From: Verrucomicrobiia bacterium
GTDB lineage: Bacteria > Verrucomicrobiota > Verrucomicrobiia > Opitutales > Opitutaceae
Direction of reading: 5' to 3'
DNA: 37,664 bases
Assembly: GCA_011525695.1 (NCBI GenBank)
Contig: WYBX01000064.1
Coordinates: 1-37,664 of the forward strand
In this document: positions 1-7,581 of the stretch, piece by piece
Numbering within the stretch: position 1 is the stretch's first letter
Layout: the number at the start of each line of letters is the position of its first letter
Notes under the pieces: generated by a model
The model's input: the letters and a program-made list of their open reading frames with translations, nothing else
Told to the model about the DNA's origin: nothing
The model's database searches: none
Translations under genes and position numbers: made by a program

Positions 1-7
1 AGAGGAA

Positions 8-93
8 ACACGGAGGTCACAGAGAACGGCAGGCTGGTTTTGCAAAGGAACAACTCTGTGCCCTCCTGTCCGGCCTCTGTGCGCTCTGTGACC
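8..93. repeat. CTCTGTG-type inverted repeat
   Basis: GGTCACAGAG at 15-24 is matched by its exact reverse complement CTCTGTGACC at 84-93, with further CTCTGTG copies at 75-81 and around 54-60. This looks like a dispersed intergenic repeat. The rest of 1-197 shows no gene and no convincing promoter. Confidence 0.4.
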
Positions 94-197
94 CAAGGAT
101 TGGGTGTTCAATTCGTCTCAAGCGCGAACGATCCGGACAGACCGCAGGCAACTTCCTTCTCGTTCTGGAAGGGGTTCTCGTTCTTTCTGGCTCGCTC

Positions 198-1556
198 ATG
201 AAGCTGATCGATCTGAATCGCGACGGGGGGATCGGGGCCAATTCATTGTTCATCCAGCTGGGTGACATGAAGATTCTCGTCGATTGCGGGCTGAATCCGA
301 AGAAGGTCGGCCGGATCGCCGCCCCGGATTTGTCGCTCCTGCGGGGGCACACGCTCGATCTGATCATCATCACCCACTGTCATCTGGACCATATCGGCAG
401 CCTGCCGGTGGTGATGCGGGAGCAGCCGGCCACCCCGGTGATCATGACGCTTTCCAGCCGGATGCTGGTGGAGCGGATGCTGCACAACTCGGCCAATGTC
501 ATGATGCGCCAGCGCGAGGAGGAATCGATTCCGGATTACCCGCTGTTCACGCACGAGGAGATCGACCGCTGCGCCCGCCGGATCACCGGGCTGCCCTTCG
601 GCCATGCCCGGCACTTCCGCGGCGCCCATGACGAGGTCGAGATCACGTTTCACGCCGCCGGGCACGTGGCCGGCGCGGCCGGCGTCGAAATCCGGCACAA
701 GCACCGCGCCATCTTCTTCACCGGCGATGTGCTGTTCGAACACCAGCGCACCCTCGCGGCCGCGAAGTTTCCCGCCGGCCACTTTGACACGCTGGTCACG
801 GAGACCACCCGCGGGACCACGGAACGGCCGGCCGGCCGGGAGCGCGTCAACGAAATCGACCGGCTGATCGGCTCGATCAACGACACGATTCAGCGCGGAG
901 GCTCGATGCTCGTGCCCGTGTTCGCGCTCGGCCGGATGCAGGAGGTGTTCGCGATCCTTCACGATGCCCGGAAGCTCGGCAAGCTGGTCGACGCGCCGAT
1001 CTTCGCGTCCGGGCTGGGGGTGGACCTCGCGGATTATTTCGACGAGATTGCCCGCAAGACGAAGCATGTGCAGTTCCACCGTTCCATCCTGAAGGATCTG
1101 CGGGTCCAGCCGCTGCCGCGGAAGCTCGTTCCCGGCCAGGAGCCGCCGCAGAACGCCATCTTCATCGTGAGCTCGGGAATGATGGTCGAAAACACGCCCA
1201 GTTATCTGCTCGCCTCCGGCCTGCTCGGCCATGCGCGCAACACCATCGCCTTCGTCGGTTATTGCGATCCGGATACGCCGGGGGGCCGGTTGCTGGCGGC
1301 CAGGCCCGGCGAGGACTTCGTCTTCGAGGCCGCCAACGTGAAGGCGAAGATCAAGGCCCGGGTCGAGCGGTTCGAAATGAGCGGCCATGCCGATCGCGAG
1401 GAACTCGTCGAGTTTGCCGTCCAGTCCGGCGCCCGTTGCGTCGTGCTCACCCACGGCGACCCACCGGCCCGCGCCTGGTTTGTCGATCAGCTCACGACCC
1501 GGATGCCGCAGACCCGCGTCCTGGACCCGGTGCCGCTGCAGCCCTATCAGGTCTGA
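198..1556 (+). CDS. MBL-fold beta-CASP RNA nuclease-like hydrolase
   Basis: This 452-residue protein is a metallo-beta-lactamase-fold hydrolase with a beta-CASP insertion, the architecture of CPSF73/Ysh1-type RNA nucleases. The zinc motif HCHLDH is at 60-65, followed by H156 and D177 as later metal ligands. The beta-CASP segment runs from about 200 to 340 and includes VSSGMM at 324-329. SGHADR at 395-400 and the C-terminal HGD at 419-421 complete the site. It probably cleaves or trims RNA in the cytoplasm, but the substrate cannot be read from sequence. No KH domain precedes the catalytic domain, unlike archaeal CPSF proteins. The ATG at 198 is chosen because the fold begins directly after it; a purine run lies about 30 nt upstream, too far for a normal ribosome site. 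It is monocistronic and followed by a repeat array. Confidence 0.85.
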   Translation: MKLIDLNRDGGIGANSLFIQLGDMKILVDCGLNPKKVGRIAAPDLSLLRGHTLDLIIITHCHLDHIGSLPVVMREQPATPVIMTLSSRMLVERMLHNSANVMMRQREEESIPDYPLFTHEEIDRCARRITGLPFGHARHFRGAHDEVEITFHAAGHVAGAAGVEIRHKHRAIFFTGDVLFEHQRTLAAAKFPAGHFDTLVTETTRGTTERPAGRERVNEIDRLIGSINDTIQRGGSMLVPVFALGRMQEVFAILHDARKLGKLVDAPIFASGLGVDLADYFDEIARKTKHVQFHRSILKDLRVQPLPRKLVPGQEPPQNAIFIVSSGMMVENTPSYLLASGLLGHARNTIAFVGYCDPDTPGGRLLAARPGEDFVFEAANVKAKIKARVERFEMSGHADREELVEFAVQSGARCVVLTHGDPPARAWFVDQLTTRMPQTRVLDPVPLQPYQV

Positions 1557-1585
1557 GCCGGATCTGCGCAGCGGATCGCTCTCTG

Positions 1586-2046
1586 TGGCCGTGACGGAGC
1601 ACGGCCCTCCATGAATCCATTTCCGATCCATGGATGCTCGTTCTCATTCTGAGTGACCTTCCTGGAGGGACGCCCTCCGTGGCGTCCACAAACCCAATGG
1701 GACACACGTCCTGCGGAGCTCATCGATCTCAATGGCCGTGACGGAGCCCGGCCCTCCATGATCCATTTCTGATCCATCAATGCTCGTTCTCATTCTGAGT
1801 GACCTTCCTGGAGGGACGCCCTCCGTGGCGTCCACAAACCCAATGGGGACACACCTCCTGCGGAGCTCATCGATCTCAATGGCCGTGACGGAGCACGGCC
1901 CTCCATGATCCCAGTGCTCACTTCCCCGTCTGAATTACCGTCATGGAGGGACGCCCTCCGCGGCGCTCTTTCGAAGACACATTCCTGGAGGGACGCCCTC
2001 CGTGGCGTCCACTTCCCCGTCTGAATGACCTTCATGGAGGGACGAC
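1586..2046. repeat. Tandem BIME-like array of paired hairpin repeats
   Basis: Two hairpin elements alternate. Element A, GGCCGTGACGGAGCACGGCC, starts at 1587, 1734 (one substitution) and 1881, an exact 147-bp period. Element B, beginning TGGAGGGACGCCCTCCGT, starts near 1663, 1809, 1943 (altered) and 1986, with a truncated copy at 2036-2046. Read on the minus strand, A has the same layout as B: TGGAGG, a 7-bp stem, the loop CTCCGT and the returning stem. A and B are therefore one family in opposite orientations. The array stops next to the stop codon of the minus-strand gene at 2048. No coding function is supported; small reading frames here are translations of the repeat. Confidence 0.85.
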
Positions 2047-2047
2047 T

Positions 2048-2863
2048 TCATCGACCCGAGTCCGGACCCGCGCCCATCGCCGCCTTCAGCCGCACGCAGA
2101 CGGCCGGGCTGCCGGCCACATAGACAATCGCGCCCATCTTCAGATCGAATCTCCGGATCGGCAGCTGCTCCCCGTTCAGGAAATGCACCTCGCCGCCGGC
2201 CGCGCGCACGAGCGGAATGGCGGCGGCCAGATCCCAGATCTTCACATTGAAATCGACACAGCCGTCCAGCAGCCCAATCGCCACGTACGCCAGGTGGAGC
2301 GTCGCACTGCCCAGCCCGCGGATCTTGAACCCGGCAATGACGCCGTCGGCCGCCCGCAGGTGCGCCTTGTCGAGCGGACTGTGGAAGCCCACAAACGTCT
2401 CCCCGGTCGCCCCCATCGCGTTCACCCGGGCCGGCCGCTCGCCGTCGAACACCCCGAAGCCGGGCCCACCGTGGATCAGCTGCCGCCGGCTGAGATCGTA
2501 GACCACACCATACACCGGTTCGCCCTGCTCGCATAACCCGAGCGCGATGGCGCAGTGCGGCATCCCCAGCGCGAAGTTGTTGGTGCCGTCGATCGGATCG
2601 AGCACCCACGAATAGCGCGCGTGCACCGGCACCGCCACCCCGGGCTCGCCCAGCTCCTCGCTCAGGAACTGGTCGCCGGGAAACTGCGCGGCCAGTTCGC
2701 CCAGGATTGCCTCCGAGATCGCAACATCCACCGCCGTGACCCGGGTCCCGTCATGTTTCCACCGGCTTTCGGCCCGGCCGAACTCACGATGCAGCAGCTC
2801 CGTCTGCGCGAGGACCGCGCGCCGTGCGGCTTCAATCCGGGAAAGCAGGCCGGGCTCATTCAT
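2048..2863 (-). CDS. Inositol monophosphatase family protein
   Basis: This 271-residue protein belongs to the Mg-dependent, Li-sensitive phosphatase superfamily (inositol monophosphatase, SuhB, CysQ, HisN). The metal-binding motifs are in order: SEE at 68-70, DPIDGT at 89-94 and WDLAA at 210-214. The substrate could be inositol phosphate, PAP or histidinol phosphate; the sequence does not decide between them. The ATG at 2863 lies inside the last codons of the upstream FmdB-like gene, an 8-nt overlap in ATGAATGA context that points to translational coupling. A longer reading frame extends to 3088, but that part lies within the upstream gene and resembles no phosphatase. The 3' end abuts a truncated hairpin repeat. 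Confidence 0.85.
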   Translation of the reverse strand: MNEPGLLSRIEAARRAVLAQTELLHREFGRAESRWKHDGTRVTAVDVAISEAILGELAAQFPGDQFLSEELGEPGVAVPVHARYSWVLDPIDGTNNFALGMPHCAIALGLCEQGEPVYGVVYDLSRRQLIHGGPGFGVFDGERPARVNAMGATGETFVGFHSPLDKAHLRAADGVIAGFKIRGLGSATLHLAYVAIGLLDGCVDFNVKIWDLAAAIPLVRAAGGEVHFLNGEQLPIRRFDLKMGAIVYVAGSPAVCVRLKAAMGAGPDSGR

Positions 2864-3428
2864 AGTCGTAGAGCTTCGGATCCCGCCGCGGTTGCGACCG
2901 GCGCACCCGGAACCGGTGGCGCGGCTCCTTGGGATCCCCCGGCGCTGCCTGCTCCCGACCCATGCCCATGCCCTCACCGTAGGGGTCGTCGGCGCCCTCC
3001 GCGCCATCCGCACCACCCAGTTGTTCTTCGAGCGAATCAGGATCCGCCCCCTCCTCGAGCTTCCGGACAACCTCCTCCATCTCGCCATCGATCTTCTCGC
3101 CGGTGAGCTCGGACATCCGCCGCATCATCCGCGCCATCGCTTTCGGATCATTCTCATCGATCTGGCTAAATTCGCTTTCCATCGCCCCCATTGCGGCCTC
3201 CATCCGGGCATCCTCGGCTGGGTCACCCCCCGCCCCTGGCTCCGATTTCGGACCCGGCGGCTCATCCTTCGCTCCGCCGCTCGTGATGGCGAAGGCCGAA
3301 ACGAGCTTGCGCATCCGCAGGCCCGGCCCGTCGGGGCATTTCGGGATGGTCTGACCCTGGGCCAGCGTCTTCGCGTAGAACTGATAAATCGTATGATTGT
3401 CCGGGCAGTAATACTCGTAGATGGGCAT
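2856..3428 (-). CDS. FmdB-like protein with degenerate zinc ribbon
   Basis: The N-terminus MPIYEYYC matches the FmdB/CxxC_CxxC_SSSS small zinc-ribbon family, whose members begin MPxYEYxC. In the usual family each knuckle is CxxC. Here the first is CPDNH (C8, H12) and the second is CPDG with one cysteine, so a complete four-cysteine site is missing. The protein is 190 residues, much longer than the roughly 70-110 residues common in the family. The extra C-terminus is acidic and low in complexity, rich in Glu, Asp, Gly and Met, probably disordered or coiled. Function is unknown; the family was first noted near formamidase genes. It sits 75 nt downstream of dinB and overlaps the phosphatase gene, so the three are probably cotranscribed. 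Confidence 0.75.
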   Translation of the reverse strand: MPIYEYYCPDNHTIYQFYAKTLAQGQTIPKCPDGPGLRMRKLVSAFAITSGGAKDEPPGPKSEPGAGGDPAEDARMEAAMGAMESEFSQIDENDPKAMARMMRRMSELTGEKIDGEMEEVVRKLEEGADPDSLEEQLGGADGAEGADDPYGEGMGMGREQAAPGDPKEPRHRFRVRRSQPRRDPKLYDYE

Positions 3429-3503
3429 TCCCCCCGTGGTGTAGGAACCCCCGGCAATTTCGCAAGCGGCGCGTGTCGGTGTCCCGGTCGCGACTCCGGC
3501 CGC

Positions 3504-4673
3504 TCATTGCTCCCGCTTGAGCTGATGCCCGTGCCGGACCACGGCCGCCCGGCCACCCGCATTCAGCCGGTCGAGCACGCCGGCAAGCCGCCGGCGCTTT
3601 TCCTCGGCCTCCCGAAACAGCTCCAACTGCCCCCCTCCCTCCTCCACTCCTGAAAACCGCACGCTGACCAGCCGCAGCGGCCGCCGCCGTCGCCATGCCG
3701 CCCGCAGCAGCTCCGGCACCAGCGGATAAAACGGCGCCTCGAGATCCGTGGCGGCGGACAGGGTCCGGGCATGCGATTCCTGGCTGAAGTCAGGATAACG
3801 GACCCGTACCGTCATTGTCCGGACCTTCTTCCCGTCCTGGCGAACCGCCGGCAGAAGCTCGTCGATCATCCGTTTGGCGATCCGCTCGATCTCCGCGAAA
3901 TCGCCGACGTCCTGCGCGAAGGTCTCCTGCTGCGAGTAGCTCTTTGCATCCTCGTGCTCCGTCTCAACCGGACGCGCGTCCTCGCCTTTGGCCGTGGCGA
4001 GCATTTCCCGCCAGCCGTCGCCAAATATCGCCTTGAGCGCCTCCTCGGTGAGCGCGGTGATGTCGCTGACGCACCGGATCCCCTGCCCGGCCAGGGCCGC
4101 CTCGGTCTTGGGTCCGACCCCCGGAAGCTTGCCCACCGGCAACGGCGCAAGGAACTCGGCTTCCCCGCCTGGCTCAACCACGACAAACCCGCGCGGTTTG
4201 CGGAGCTTCGAGGCAATTTGCGCAATCAGCTTGTTGCTCCCCAGCCCAAACGAAACCGGAATCGCCAGCTCGTCCCAAATCCGTTGCTGCAGGGCCATCA
4301 GCCGCCCCGCCACTTCCGCGGTCGATCCGAAACCGCAGGGCCCGAGGTCCATGTATCCCTCGTCGATTGAATTCCGCTGCACCAGCGGCGTCACCGTCTC
4401 ACACAGGTCGAACATTTGGCGCGATACCTTGCTGTAGAGGCCGGAGGTGTGTGGCAGCAGGATGAGGTCGGGACAGACCTGAACCGCCCGCCGGGTTGGC
4501 ATTGGCGTATAGACGCCGCAGGCACGGGCCTCATAGCTCGCCGATGAAATGATCCCCCGCTCGCGTCCGCCCACCGCGCACTTGGTCCCCCGGAGATCCG
4601 GCCGGAGCGCGAGTTCGCAGGACACGAAAAACGCGTCGGCATCGAGATGGGCAATGGCTGGCAGCGGCGGCAC
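3504..4673 (-). CDS. dinB: DNA polymerase IV, Y-family translesion polymerase
   Basis: This Y-family DNA polymerase copies damaged templates during translesion synthesis. With the GTG start at 4673 it has 389 residues. The palm carboxylates are visible: D11 in AHLDADAFF, and D104-E105 in SIDEGYMD. The helix-hairpin-helix segment KLPGVGPKT follows, then the little finger. Near the end QLELF (349-353) fits the pentapeptide that binds the sliding clamp. A GTG at 4727 in the same frame would add 18 residues. The inner GTG is preferred because DinB proteins begin a few residues before the first Asp motif and because GGGAAGG lies 7 nt upstream of it. Downstream are the FmdB-like gene and the phosphatase. 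No LexA box can be named with confidence. Confidence 0.9.
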   Translation of the reverse strand: MPPLPAIAHLDADAFFVSCELALRPDLRGTKCAVGGRERGIISSASYEARACGVYTPMPTRRAVQVCPDLILLPHTSGLYSKVSRQMFDLCETVTPLVQRNSIDEGYMDLGPCGFGSTAEVAGRLMALQQRIWDELAIPVSFGLGSNKLIAQIASKLRKPRGFVVVEPGGEAEFLAPLPVGKLPGVGPKTEAALAGQGIRCVSDITALTEEALKAIFGDGWREMLATAKGEDARPVETEHEDAKSYSQQETFAQDVGDFAEIERIAKRMIDELLPAVRQDGKKVRTMTVRVRYPDFSQESHARTLSAATDLEAPFYPLVPELLRAAWRRRRPLRLVSVRFSGVEEGGGQLELFREAEEKRRRLAGVLDRLNAGGRAAVVRHGHQLKREQ

Positions 4674-4727
4674 GAGGCAACCTTCCCAAAGGGGGCCGGC
4701 TCCGCGCAAAACCAAAGCATCAGGCAC

Positions 4728-5027
4728 GCGGCAGGTCCCTAATCGCAGCGGGGCGACGAGCGCGGCGCCAAAGCGTTCAATATTAATTCCGTTAATTTGG
4801 GCTGGCCAATCCGCAGCCGCGAACTTTTGTTTATGCTGTCTTAAGTTACCCGTTCACCCCCAGGCTCCGCCGCCGGCGATTTCATGATACTCGTAGCGAC
4901 CTTCGCGATCCTCATCCTGCTGATGTGCTTCCTCTGCTATAGCGGAGAACATCACCGCTAAAGTTTCCGGGATCATACCCCTAAATTCGACGTTGCCGGA
5001 GCGGCGCCGCCCGGCAATCTCCGGCCG
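4728..5027. other. Divergent intergenic region before dinB and yebC
   Basis: This gap separates minus-strand dinB from plus-strand yebC. An AT-rich island at 4779-4800 contains TTAA-TTCCG-TTAA (4783-4795), which stands out against the GC-rich background and may hold the dinB promoter. TTTATGCTGTCTTAAG near 4829-4844 could carry a plus-strand -10. Apart from the possible small reading frame at 4884-4961, nothing else is recognised. Confidence 0.35.
4884..4961 (+). CDS. Possible 25-residue single-span membrane peptide
   Basis: An ATG at 4884 opens a 25-codon frame ending in TAA. The product has an almost uninterrupted hydrophobic stretch (residues 2-18: Ile, Leu, Val, Ala, Phe, Met, Cys) followed by the polar tail YSGEHHR, the pattern of a one-helix membrane peptide with its C-terminus outside the bilayer. 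It lies 66 nt upstream of yebC on the same strand. No good ribosome site precedes it (the upstream bases are GC-rich), so translation is uncertain. No family is recognised. Confidence 0.25.
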   Translation: MILVATFAILILLMCFLCYSGEHHR

Positions 5028-5759
5028 ATGGGACGTCAATGGCTTCATGCTAAGCGCGCCGTGGTCAACCTGCGCAAGGGCCAGGCTGTGCAGAAATTGG
5101 TGAAGGAAATCACTGTGGCGTCGAAACTTGGCGGGCCCGATCTCGAGGCCAACGCCCGCCTGTTCGCCGCGGTAGAAAAGGCCAAGAAGGCCAGCGTCAC
5201 CCGGGACGTCATCCAGCGCGCGATTCAGAAGGGTTCCGGCACCGGTGGCGATAGCACGACTCTGGAACACGTCGTGTACGAGGGCTATGCCCCGCACAAG
5301 GTGCCGGTCATCGTCGAGGTGATGACGGACAACCATAATCGCTCGGCCGGCGACCTCCGCGTGCTGTTCAAGAAGGGGGTGCTGGGCGGGGCGGGCAGCA
5401 ATAAGTTTCTCTTTGATCACCTCGGCATTGTCGAAGCCCACCATCCGGACTCCGCAGCTGATCTGGAGGCTGCCGCCATCGAGGCGGGCGCCAACGATTT
5501 TGAACCGCTGAATTCGGAACAGAACGACGACATCCCGGCTGGGCACGCCGCCGCGCGGTTCCTCACCGATCGCACCGCGGTGCACGCCACGGCGCAATGG
5601 TTGAAGGCGCACGGCTGGAATGTCATCACCGCCGAACTCGGCTACGTCGCCAAGATGTTCCCCGAACTCGATGACACCCAGCGCGCCGAAGTCGGCGAAT
5701 TCCTCCAGAATCTCGAGGATCACGACGACGTGCAGCGGGTCTGGGCGGCAGTGAAGTAG
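5028..5759 (+). CDS. yebC: YebC/PmpR/TACO1 family protein
   Basis: This 243-residue protein belongs to the YebC/TACO1 family, annotated historically as a DNA-binding regulator and more recently linked to translation of difficult sequences such as proline stretches. The N-terminus MGRQWLHAKRAVVNLRKGQ is a variant of the usual MAGHSKWxNIKHRK start. The next segment, VKEITVASKLGGPDLEANARL, and the later VYEGYAPHKVPVIVEVMTDN (about 85-104) are strongly family-like. Three domains are expected and the length is standard. The ATG at 5028 has only a weak GGAG-like sequence upstream. A possible membrane peptide gene precedes it, and a flavin reductase-like gene starts 31 nt downstream on the same strand. 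Confidence 0.93.
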   Translation: MGRQWLHAKRAVVNLRKGQAVQKLVKEITVASKLGGPDLEANARLFAAVEKAKKASVTRDVIQRAIQKGSGTGGDSTTLEHVVYEGYAPHKVPVIVEVMTDNHNRSAGDLRVLFKKGVLGGAGSNKFLFDHLGIVEAHHPDSAADLEAAAIEAGANDFEPLNSEQNDDIPAGHAAARFLTDRTAVHATAQWLKAHGWNVITAELGYVAKMFPELDDTQRAEVGEFLQNLEDHDDVQRVWAAVK

Positions 5760-5790
5760 GCGCCCTTGCGCCGATAGCCAAGCGTGACCC

Positions 5791-6330
5791 ATGAAGCGGG
5801 AGCCGATCCCCATCGAGGAACTGGATGTCCGGATTCACCATCTTTGGGACGTCCAATGGCTGCTATTGACCGCGGGCGACTTCGCGGCCGGCAGCTACAA
5901 CACGATGACGGTGAGCTGGGGCAGTCTGGGCGTGATGTGGAACGTTCCCTTCGCCCAAGTCGTGGTGCGGCCGGGGCGCCATACCTTCAATTTCATTGAT
6001 CGCCTGCCCACCTTCACCCTCTGCGCCTTTGCGGAAAGGTATCGTCCCGCATTGCAGCGGCTCGGAACGAAATCGGGCCGCGATGGCGACAAGATTGCCG
6101 AATCCGGACTCACGCCCCAGCCATCGAGCGCGGTCGCCGCGCCAGGATTTGCCGAGGCGGAACTCGTCCTGGAATGCCGGAAGATCTACAGCGACGACCT
6201 CGATCCGGCCCGGTTCCTCGATCCGGCCATCAACCGCAATTATCCCGCCAAGGATTACCACCGGTTCTACTTCGGGGAAATTGTCGCTGTTTCAGGAACG
6301 GACGACTACCGGCGGCCGGGGACGCGTTGA
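5791..6330 (+). CDS. Flavin reductase-like FMN-binding protein
   Basis: This 179-residue protein resembles the flavin reductase-like split-barrel family. Family-like segments are WLLLTAGDFAAGSYNTMTVSWGS near 26-48, where flavin phosphate contacts are usually found, and NVPFAQVVVRPGRHTFNFI at about 52-70. The C-terminal HRFYFGEIVAV (about 155-165) is the last barrel strand. Members bind FMN and reduce free flavin or act as small NADPH-dependent oxidoreductases; the partner enzyme is not evident here. It follows yebC closely and may be cotranscribed. The ATG at 5791 is the only sensible start, since the frame opens just before the first family-like strand. Confidence 0.8.
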   Translation: MKREPIPIEELDVRIHHLWDVQWLLLTAGDFAAGSYNTMTVSWGSLGVMWNVPFAQVVVRPGRHTFNFIDRLPTFTLCAFAERYRPALQRLGTKSGRDGDKIAESGLTPQPSSAVAAPGFAEAELVLECRKIYSDDLDPARFLDPAINRNYPAKDYHRFYFGEIVAVSGTDDYRRPGTR

Positions 6331-6432
6331 CGAGCTATTCTGCGTCGAGCCATCCTTCGTCGATTCATTCTTGTTGGAGCGGCGGCGCCCCCGGGCCGCG
6401 GTCAGGATGATTCTGGAACGAAATCGACGCGG

Positions 6433-7356
6433 CTACGACCGGAACACCAGTTCCCGCGAGGGCTCGCGACCGTGGCCGGTCAGCACGATTCGATCAGGCA
6501 GGAATTGGGCGGTTACGAATGCGGTCGTATTCTCCGTCTCGACCATCCCGCGCAGCGTGACGAACGGCACGCCGTCCACGACCGCATAATGCCCGGCATG
6601 GTTGTGCCCATTGAACCACGCGACGACGTTGCGGTGGCGGCTGACAATCGCCAGTACCTGATCCGCATTCCAGAGGTTGTGCTGCTCCGCGGGTGCCACC
6701 GGGTGGTGCGCCAGGAGGATCACCTTCCGGCCGGCGGCCGCTGCGTTGCCACACGTGCGCTCGAGCCACGTGAGTTGGGCGACTCCGAGTCCGCCGTTCC
6801 AGGGCTTGGCCTGCACGACGTTGGCCGCCACGAGCCGTTCCAGTTCGGCTGCCGCCGCCTTGTGGGCCGGCGTGCCCGTGGCGTGTGCGTAGGTGCTCAC
6901 GTCATTGGTGTCGAGGATCACGAAACGGAAGCCCTCCTCGTCGAAGAAATGGTAGCGTAGTGGCATCCCCATCCGCGTCGGCACGCCTGGTTTATGCTCA
7001 TCGGCCACGCTGAAGTCATGATTGCCCAGAAGCTGGTGCCAGTGACTGCGGCTCTGGGCGAATGGCCGCAGGATCGGGCCAAAACTCTGCCAGTCCCGAT
7101 CGATCAGATCGCCAAGGTGGACGCAGAACCGGACCGCCTTCCGGTTGAAATGCTCAATGGCCTCGCCCAGCCGCGCGATCCCGGTGCGGTAAAAACGGGT
7201 CCCCTGGGGTGCGATGTCGGCATATTGGGCATCCGTGGCGATCCCAATCTCGAAACCCGCCGTTTCACCTGTCGCCCCCCGTGCCAGGTACGGCGCTCCG
7301 GCCACTGCCGCCGCCGCTGTGCCGATGAACCGTCTGCGTGTGAGCAATGGCTTCAT
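6433..7356 (-). CDS. Tat-exported ADP-ribose/CDP-alcohol diphosphatase-like phosphoesterase
   Basis: This 307-residue protein begins with a twin-arginine signal (TRRRFIG at 6-12, then an Ala-rich segment to about 28), so it should be exported folded. The mature part is a calcineurin-like metallophosphoesterase: TDAQY at 41-45, GDLIDR at 82-87, GNHD at 111-114, HH at 217-218 and GHNHAGHY at 250-257. Having D-x-Q rather than D-x-H in the first motif is a mark of the Mn-dependent ADP-ribose/CDP-alcohol diphosphatase group, so hydrolysis of a pyrophosphate-linked nucleotide is a reasonable guess. An in-frame extension to 7422 is discarded because it would bury the Tat signal. The gene stands alone, convergent with the flavin reductase-like gene. 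Confidence 0.85.
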   Translation of the reverse strand: MKPLLTRRRFIGTAAAAVAGAPYLARGATGETAGFEIGIATDAQYADIAPQGTRFYRTGIARLGEAIEHFNRKAVRFCVHLGDLIDRDWQSFGPILRPFAQSRSHWHQLLGNHDFSVADEHKPGVPTRMGMPLRYHFFDEEGFRFVILDTNDVSTYAHATGTPAHKAAAAELERLVAANVVQAKPWNGGLGVAQLTWLERTCGNAAAAGRKVILLAHHPVAPAEQHNLWNADQVLAIVSRHRNVVAWFNGHNHAGHYAVVDGVPFVTLRGMVETENTTAFVTAQFLPDRIVLTGHGREPSRELVFRS

Positions 7357-7440
7357 GCCGCAAGGCTCAGCTTGCGAGCCGCGGGGCGTCAAGCGGTCGC
7401 AGCGGCGCCGGAGCACACACACCTCAGAATGGCTCCCCCC

Positions 7441-7520
7441 TTAAGGGACAGGTCAATCACGCGCCACTCCGTAAGGGACAGGTCAATCACAGCCGCTCGC
7501 AAGGGGACAGGTCGGTTATA
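7441..7520 (+). repeat. Left cluster of GGGACAGGTC repeats
   Basis: Three direct copies of AAGGGACAGGTCAATCAC or close variants place GGGAC at 7445, 7475 and 7504, so the spacing is 30 and 29 bp. They precede the transposase gene and are inverted relative to the cluster at 8751-8800. Confidence 0.85.
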
Positions 7521-7581
7521 CCCGAGATTCAGTATACGGCGAGATAGCGCGGGAGATTTTTGCCGGTAGAGTCGGCGCCAG

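Noticed and set aside
243..1631. 462-codon minus-strand open frame
   Set aside because: It lies opposite the clear beta-CASP hydrolase gene, is rich in Arg, Gly and Asp, and has no motif; a GC-rich shadow.
1547..2035. Small proteins beginning MEGRAPSRP
   Set aside because: These frames are translations of the hairpin repeats and recur wherever a copy occurs.
1586..2046. CRISPR array
   Set aside because: Repeats alternate in orientation, the period is about 147 bp, the intervening sequences are themselves repeated, and no cas gene is present.
4783..4795. TTAA-TTCCG-TTAA as a LexA box for dinB
   Set aside because: It matches no LexA consensus I can name; only an AT-rich promoter area is supported.
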